Below, in pieces: positions 19,774 to 23,959 of a DNA stretch of 23,959 bases; position 1 is the first letter of the stretch; every line of letters begins with the position of its first letter. The DNA comes from Polynucleobacter meluiroseus. Lineage in GTDB: Bacteria > Bacteroidota > Bacteroidia > Flavobacteriales_D > Crocinitomicaceae. A program made the position numbers and the translations under genes. The notes below the pieces were generated by a model. That model saw only the letters and a program-made list of their open reading frames with translations. It was not told the origin of the DNA and ran no database searches. The stretch lies in the NCBI GenBank assembly GCA_943328715.2, contig CALQBB020000001.1:1-23959 (forward strand). Direction: 5' to 3'.

Positions 19774-19789
19774 TTTTTTTCTTTTCTTG

Positions 19790-19872
<83 letters not shown>

Positions 19873-19881
19873 TACAATTTG

Positions 19882-19955
19882 AGCCGATGGAGGGATTCGA
19901 ACCCCCGACCAGCTGATTACAAATCAGCTGCTCTGGCCAACTGAGCTACATCGGC
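19882..19955 (-). tRNA. tRNA-Thr (UGU)
   Basis: A 74-nt cloverleaf. The acceptor GCCGATG pairs with CATCGGC, the stem GCTGA/TCAGC holds loop TTTGTAA with anticodon UGU, and the T-arm is GGGGTTCGAATCCC. It is the first gene of the cluster. With the GGU tRNA-Thr it gives two threonine isoacceptors in one operon. Confidence 0.95.
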
Positions 19956-20019
19956 AATTTAATTGTTGGTTTTCTTAAATAAAGAACTTTTACTTTTCCC
20001 AAAGACCAATTTGGGATTG

Positions 20020-20049
20020 CAAATGTATGAAACTTTTTCTTATCTCAAA
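20020..20049 (-). promoter_or_regulatory. promoter of the tRNA-tuf-secE-nusG-ribosomal operon
   Basis: On the minus strand TTTG (20046-20049), an 18-base spacer and TACATTTG (20020-20027) form the best match in the window to the Bacteroidota promoter (TTTG, about 19 bases, TAnnTTTG). Transcription would start near 20013, about 58 bases before the first tRNA. The leader contains a 6-bp stem CCCAAA/TTTGGG (19998-20015). Confidence 0.75.
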
Positions 20050-20120
20050 GAATTTTTTGAAAAAATATTTGAAAATTTTATCACTTTTACTTTCCCGATT
20101 TTTTCCTACGTGTATTTCAT

Positions 20121-20128
20121 TACTTTTG
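20121..20128 (+). promoter_or_regulatory. candidate -7 element for the GT4 gene, near-leaderless
   Basis: TACTTTTG matches TAnnTTTG and is followed by TTTCC and then ATG at 20134, nearly the same layout as upstream of ispE. No clear -33 TTTG is visible. Confidence 0.45.
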
Positions 20129-20133
20129 TTTCC

Positions 20134-21270
20134 ATGTTAAAACAAAAAGTGATTGTTTCAGTATCAAGCGATTTGGTCACCGACAACCGCGTTCATCGAA
20201 CGTGTTCCGTGCTGCATGATCTTGGTATGGATGTTTTACTAATTGGACGAAAAAAAAAGGATAGTCCAATACTCAATAAACGAAATTACCCCGCAAAACG
20301 CCTTCGTCTTCTATTTGAAAAGGGCCCGCTTTTTTATGCGGAATTAAATTTGAGATTGTTTTTTATTCTCCTGTTTCAAAAAAAAGCACTCCTTTATTCC
20401 AATGACCTCGATACGCTTTTGCCGAATTTCCTTGTAAGCAAATTAACTGGATCAAAATTGATCTATGACAGCCATGAACTTTTTACCGAAGCACCTGAGT
20501 TAATTCACCGCAAACGAACCCAAGGAATTTGGCTAAGCTTAGAGAAAATGATTTTCCCAAAACTAAGCCACATTATTACGGTAAATGACTCGATAGCTCA
20601 GACCTATAAAAATTGGTACAAAAAGGACCTGCTCGTCATCCGTAACATTCCTAATAAATTTACCATTGAAGACCTTCAAACAAAAGAGGAATTGGGAATA
20701 CCCATAAATGACTTTTTAGTAATTATTCAAGGATCTGGATTAAATGTGGAACGAGGCATTGAAGAAGCGGTCCTAGCAATGAAGGATCTTGAAGGCGTCA
20801 CGTTAATGCTTGTTGGCAATGGCGATGTTATGCCCGTGGTGAAAGAACTCATTCAACAAAATCGACTGGAAGACAAGGTGAAAATTTATGGAAGACGTCC
20901 TTATATAGAGATGATGCAATTTACTGCACATGCAGATCTTGGACTTACCCTTGATAAACCATTGAGTAAAAACTACGAATTTTCACTTCCAAACAAGGTT
21001 TTTGATTACATGCATGCCGGGACTCCTATTTTGGCAAGTAAGTTAGTTGAGATTGAACGTGTCATCACAACACATCACATTGGGAGTATTCTTAACGAAG
21101 TAAGTCCTGATGCGATTGCTGCTGCCATCAATGAATTAAAAGGACAACCTGAATTATTGATGAAACAAAAAGAAGCGTGTCGCTTGGCTTCTGAAACGGA
21201 AAATTGGGAAAATGAACGTCGTAAGCTGGAATCATTTATCCATTCAGCTATGACTCATTCTTCTCTCTAG
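20134..21270 (+). CDS. glycosyltransferase, GT4-type (GT-B fold)
   Basis: A 378-residue predicted cytosolic or membrane-associated sugar transferase using a nucleotide-sugar donor. The N-terminal acceptor domain has KQKVIVSVSSDLVTDNRVHR and YDSHELFTEAPEL (from 111). The C-terminal donor domain has GSGLNVERGIEEAV (from 200), LVGNG (226-230), YGRRPY (252-257) and the SLPNKVFDYMHAG segment (284-296). I chose ATG 20134. An in-frame ATG exists at 19963, but its 57 extra residues are low-complexity and rich in Phe, overlap the tRNA-operon promoter on the other strand, and are not family-like. Acceptor and sugar cannot be named; an envelope or exopolysaccharide role is an inference. Its last 27 bases overlap the end of the GT2 gene on the other strand. 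Confidence 0.88.
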   Translation: MLKQKVIVSVSSDLVTDNRVHRTCSVLHDLGMDVLLIGRKKKDSPILNKRNYPAKRLRLLFEKGPLFYAELNLRLFFILLFQKKALLYSNDLDTLLPNFLVSKLTGSKLIYDSHELFTEAPELIHRKRTQGIWLSLEKMIFPKLSHIITVNDSIAQTYKNWYKKDLLVIRNIPNKFTIEDLQTKEELGIPINDFLVIIQGSGLNVERGIEEAVLAMKDLEGVTLMLVGNGDVMPVVKELIQQNRLEDKVKIYGRRPYIEMMQFTAHADLGLTLDKPLSKNYEFSLPNKVFDYMHAGTPILASKLVEIERVITTHHIGSILNEVSPDAIAAAINELKGQPELLMKQKEACRLASETENWENERRKLESFIHSAMTHSSL

Positions 21271-22146
21271 TTCGATTAAACGATATAAATCGAACATCCA
21301 CAAACGGAAAAATCCTTTCGTGAGCAAAAAGGACAACATCGGCTGAAATACTATGCCGAAAGGACGAAACACCAATCGAATGACTTTGGACTGATGAATA
21401 CTAATAGCCAAGCTTAATAATTTCTGTTGTTGATTGAAGCGGTTATCTTGTAGACTTTGTGAAATCCGCCACAAATTGGAAACTGCATCCTTTGTTTTTA
21501 AAAGAAAAGCGTGATTCTCTACTAAATCATCATTCTTGATGGGATTATCAATGTGGTGACAAACAACTCCTTTTATATAGAGCTGAAATCCAAAAAGCGT
21601 ATCCTCATGTCCATACTTTGTAATGGATTCATCGAATGGATGCTCTTCTAAAATGGATTTTCTTACAATGAAATTATTTGATTTGAATCCACTTGTCCGA
21701 TCCGCAATGCGCTCCTCTGTCGTTTTACTTTCTCTTTTACGGCTATACTCCCAGCGCAACATTTGGGAACGAGGTGGTCTTGATGTCGTTTCTTCTCGTC
21801 CGCCAACGAGTAAATCAATCGATTGATCGCGTATGAACTGAAGGTATTTCTGAATGAAATCTGTTCGATGAACAATAGAATCACCATCTAGAAAGAGTAA
21901 GTGCGTTCCCTTGACAAAAGGTAAAAACGCATTTCGAATTTTTGACCTGCCAATGTTAACCGGTAATTCCTGGTAGTCGGTAAATCCTCCTACACTTCGA
22001 TTTAATTCTTTAAAAAAAACATCGGAAGCGTCGTCCAAAAAAAGGAGCTCGACTTCCGATGAATATGCTTGAATTTGTCGATGGAGTTCTGTCGCAAGAG
22101 GACGGATATCCGTATTGTAAATGGGGATACAAATCGACAGGATCAT
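21244..22146 (-). CDS. glycosyltransferase family 2 protein (GT-A fold)
   Basis: A 300-residue protein. It opens with the GT2 start LSICIPIYNTD, then LLFLDDAS, and has the metal-binding DxD as LDGDS (D87-G-D89). RTSGFKSNNFIVRKS follows, and the GHED (E181-D182) acid motif region probably supplies the catalytic base. The C-terminal ~50 residues are hydrophobic with basic residues (about 253-290), suggesting membrane attachment. Acceptor and donor are unknown. It starts 9 bases after the DUF3467 stop, so it is likely the last gene of a three-gene operon. It is convergent with the GT4 gene, sharing 27 bases. Confidence 0.88.
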   Translation of the reverse strand: MILSICIPIYNTDIRPLATELHRQIQAYSSEVELLFLDDASDVFFKELNRSVGGFTDYQELPVNIGRSKIRNAFLPFVKGTHLLFLDGDSIVHRTDFIQKYLQFIRDQSIDLLVGGREETTSRPPRSQMLRWEYSRKRESKTTEERIADRTSGFKSNNFIVRKSILEEHPFDESITKYGHEDTLFGFQLYIKGVVCHHIDNPIKNDDLVENHAFLLKTKDAVSNLWRISQSLQDNRFNQQQKLLSLAISIHQSKVIRLVFRPFGIVFQPMLSFLLTKGFFRLWMFDLYRLIELERRMSHS

Positions 22147-22155
22147 CTGCTTGAA

Positions 22156-22461
22156 TTATGCCATTGTATTTGGCGTACCAAAGTTCATGGGTGGAAATCC
22201 AGCTTGTGGATCATCAATAACCCCAAAATTCTGCTCGTATTTTTGGATGTTATCCGACAAAGCTTGTAAGAATCGTTTAGCATTTTGAGGCGTCATCAAT
22301 ACGCGTGACCGAACTTTCCCTTTCGGCATCCCCGGCATTATTTGCACGAAGTCACAAACAACCTCCGCTGGAGAATGTGTGATTATAGCCAAGTTCGAAT
22401 AGGTACCTAAAGCAATTTCTTCAGATAGTTCAATGTTCATGTGATTTTCTTCGTTTTCCAT
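22156..22461 (-). CDS. DUF3467 domain protein
   Basis: A 101-residue protein. Its core, NIELSEEIALGTYSNLAII, then PGMPKGKVRSRVLMTP and QNAKRFLQALSDNIQKYEQ, is the small conserved Bacteroidota family DUF3467, whose function is unknown. I chose ATG 22459-22461, which leaves 10 bases after the dehydrogenase stop. A longer start at 22497 would overlap that gene and add a Lys/Asn-rich tail not typical of the family. In many Flavobacteriia this gene follows rpoC directly (recalled, not checked). Here it lies on the other side of the tuf/tRNA cluster, between saccharopine dehydrogenase and GT2 genes. Confidence 0.85.
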   Translation of the reverse strand: MENEENHMNIELSEEIALGTYSNLAIITHSPAEVVCDFVQIMPGMPKGKVRSRVLMTPQNAKRFLQALSDNIQKYEQNFGVIDDPQAGFPPMNFGTPNTMA

Positions 22462-22471
22462 TATTTTCTTA

Positions 22472-23809
22472 TTAAATCGTTTGTTCTTTTTCTTCAAAGA
22501 TAATTCCGAAGGTCTCCAATTCTTTTAAAATTGGCTCGTAGACTTTCTTCTTGACCGGCAAGGTAACACCTTTCTCTTGGATTTCACCTGACAAAATTAA
22601 TTTTGCTGCAATCGCAACGGGTAGTCCAACGGTATTTGACATGGCGGTATACACCTCATCTACTCCCAAGTTGACAAGGGAAGAGGTGATTTTCTTCTGC
22701 TCATTATTGATTAAATACTCGAATTCATGATACATCACCAACATGTCTTTATCCCCGGGCTCCAACTTCCATTTTGGTTCGAGTAATTGTTGCAATAATT
22801 TGGCTGGACTCGCATTTTCAATTCCATAGGTAAATGAATCATCGAAAATCCCCATACTTTCAAATTGATCAAACAAATACGCATTTTCCTCTCCAAGTAC
22901 CTTTTTAAATTTATCCTCCACCGGTGTATGCAATTCGTACGGTAAAAAGGCATTTAAAAACGATCGAGGTGTCAAGGTTTCAGAATTAGTCATCGCATAC
23001 GAATCATCAGTCATTCCTAATTGGATGAATACATCCCAACCTTGGCAATAATTTGGACGACGTAGGGTCCCTCTGTAAATCGTGGGAATCCCTTCAATAC
23101 CATAGGTGGATGAATAGATTAATGAATTTCGATTCGCATATCCATCAAAATATCCATACGGTGGGATCTCAAAACGATCTAACTTTTTGAAGAGTTGTGA
23201 ATATGGAATGTACTTGTATTCATTGTTATCCATGTATAAGGCTGCCGGACCTTGTCCTGCAACAATCACATTGCGTGGATTCCAAGTGAATTTATAGTGC
23301 CATGGATTGTTATCTGATTCTGGAGCTAATAATCCACCGCAAAATGACTTAAAACTGGTTAATTTACCTCCAATTGCTTTGATGTGATCAATCACTTTCA
23401 TCGCGCTCATGTGGTCGATTCCTGGATCGACACCAATCTCATTCATGATGACAATTCCCGCTTCAACTGCTTCTTGATTCAATGCACGCATTTCTGGAGA
23501 AATGTACGATGGAGTAATTAAATCTGTGTGGAGTTCAATGCAATCCTTTGCTACTTCTACGTGAAAAATCGCTGGTAACATAGAAATCACTAAATCTGCA
23601 TGTGCAATAGCTGGCTTGCGTTCCTTTGAATCCAATGCGTTAAACGAAAGTGCTTCTGCATTTGGATGTCCATTGATTTTCTTCTTTACTAAATCAATGT
23701 TCTGATCCACAATTTTCACGTGCCAATTTTCAGCTTCTGAATGAGCTAACAAATATCTGATCAATGATGAAGCAGACATTCCCGCTCCTAGTATTAATAT
23801 GGTCTTCAT
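22472..23809 (-). CDS. saccharopine dehydrogenase-family protein (saccharopine reductase-like)
   Basis: A 445-residue protein. The N-terminal Rossmann fold has ILILGAGMSASSLIRYL (GAGMSA at 8-13) and binds NAD(P). HADLVISMLPA and the hallmark NEIGVDPGIDHMSAM (from 123) are diagnostic of the saccharopine dehydrogenase family; a C-terminal substrate domain (NVIVAGQGPAALY, YRGTLRRPNYCQGWD, TYGIEN) follows. The length fits the glutamate-forming (Lys9-type) enzyme, which interconverts saccharopine with glutamate and aminoadipate semialdehyde, and so suggests lysine degradation or synthesis. Bacteroidota homologues are usually annotated this way, but the substrate is not proven. It leads a probable operon with the DUF3467 and GT2 genes. 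Confidence 0.9.
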   Translation of the reverse strand: MKTILILGAGMSASSLIRYLLAHSEAENWHVKIVDQNIDLVKKKINGHPNAEALSFNALDSKERKPAIAHADLVISMLPAIFHVEVAKDCIELHTDLITPSYISPEMRALNQEAVEAGIVIMNEIGVDPGIDHMSAMKVIDHIKAIGGKLTSFKSFCGGLLAPESDNNPWHYKFTWNPRNVIVAGQGPAALYMDNNEYKYIPYSQLFKKLDRFEIPPYGYFDGYANRNSLIYSSTYGIEGIPTIYRGTLRRPNYCQGWDVFIQLGMTDDSYAMTNSETLTPRSFLNAFLPYELHTPVEDKFKKVLGEENAYLFDQFESMGIFDDSFTYGIENASPAKLLQQLLEPKWKLEPGDKDMLVMYHEFEYLINNEQKKITSSLVNLGVDEVYTAMSNTVGLPVAIAAKLILSGEIQEKGVTLPVKKKVYEPILKELETFGIIFEEKEQTI

Positions 23810-23843
23810 TCCTTTCTTTACTTTATCCGCACTGGACCTTTGA

Positions 23844-23851
23844 CAAATTTA
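23844..23851 (-). promoter_or_regulatory. candidate -7 element for the saccharopine dehydrogenase operon
   Basis: TAAATTTG on the minus strand matches TAnnTTTG and lies 34 bases before the ATG at 23809. AGAAAGGA just before the ATG is one of the few Shine-Dalgarno-like stretches in the window. No good -33 element is visible. Confidence 0.5.
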
Positions 23852-23878
23852 TAAAAATGTTTGGATGCGCTGATTTTC

Positions 23879-23959
23879 CTACTTGTCTTTTATCAACAAG
23901 AATTTCATTGGGACTGCCAATCGATTTGCCCATGACACTTCATCGTGCGCTGTTTTGTC
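23879..23959 (-). CDS. possible 3' end of a minus-strand gene, unidentified
   Basis: From the right edge one minus-strand frame is open for 26 codons to TAG at 23879-23881 and ends VSWANRLAVPMKFLLIKDK. Codon choice resembles the neighbouring genes. The segment is too short to recognise and could be chance. If real, the gene would end just upstream of the dehydrogenase promoter. Confidence 0.4.
   Translation of the reverse strand, partial: DKTAHDEVSWANRLAVPMKFLLIKDK

Noticed and set aside
19998..20015. CCCAAA/TTTGGG stem as a terminator on either strand
   Set aside because: No T run follows on either strand; it overlaps the predicted start of the tRNA operon and is noted only there.
19963..20133. 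57-residue N-terminal extension of the GT4 protein
   Set aside because: Phe/Thr-rich, AT-rich sequence that covers the tRNA-operon promoter; the GT4 fold starts at ATG 20134, next to a TAnnTTTG box.
22462..22497. Longer DUF3467 start overlapping the dehydrogenase gene
   Set aside because: The added Lys/Asn-rich residues are the other-frame reading of the dehydrogenase end; ATG 22461 gives tidy operon spacing.

Overview
The window comes from a member of the Bacteroidota, most likely Flavobacteriales. A Crocinitomicaceae/Fluviicola-type genome is a guess from the flavour of the proteins. Four things support the phylum: a secreted protein with a C-terminal type IX secretion (T9SS) type A sorting tail, Bacteroidota-type RpoB and RpoC, repeated matches to the Bacteroidota -7 promoter element TAnnTTTG, and the near absence of Shine-Dalgarno sequences. 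Coding density is high. No stretch over 300 bases lacks a gene, and I see no mobile element, CRISPR array, rRNA or prophage.

Left part (1-6966). A secreted GH13 alpha-amylase-family enzyme runs off the left edge on the minus strand. Upstream of it, across a strong terminator, lies a small secreted T9SS protein with a probable starch-binding-type domain, and then ispE (isoprenoid precursor synthesis). A short divergent promoter region separates ispE from accA-recG on the plus strand. recG ends at a bidirectional terminator shared with rpoC.

Centre (6983-20049). This is one long minus-strand information-processing cluster. In transcription order it is tRNA-Thr(UGU), tRNA-Tyr(GUA), tRNA-Gly(UCC), tRNA-Thr(GGU), tuf, tRNA-Trp(CCA), secE, nusG, rplK, rplA, rplJ, rplL, rpoB, rpoC. 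Apart from the tRNA-Trp, this matches the classic thrU-tyrU-glyT-thrT-tufB-secE-nusG-rplKAJL-rpoBC order of Escherichia coli. Internal hairpins probably set expression ratios: one in the tuf leader, one between tuf and tRNA-Trp, a two-helix L1-site-like element before rplK, and a strong hairpin plus U-tract between rplL and rpoB. rpoB itself starts with TTG.

Right part (20121-23959). A GT4-type glycosyltransferase on the plus strand overlaps tail-to-tail with a minus-strand operon. That operon reads saccharopine dehydrogenase-family protein, DUF3467 protein, GT2 glycosyltransferase. The last ~80 bases may hold the 3' end of another minus-strand gene.

No clearly new multi-gene system is present; this is mostly core genome. 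The points most worth a second look are regulatory (L1-like leader, rplL/rpoB attenuator, possible leaderless promoters), a natural substitution in RpoB at a known rifampicin-resistance position, and the DUF3467 gene sitting away from rpoC.
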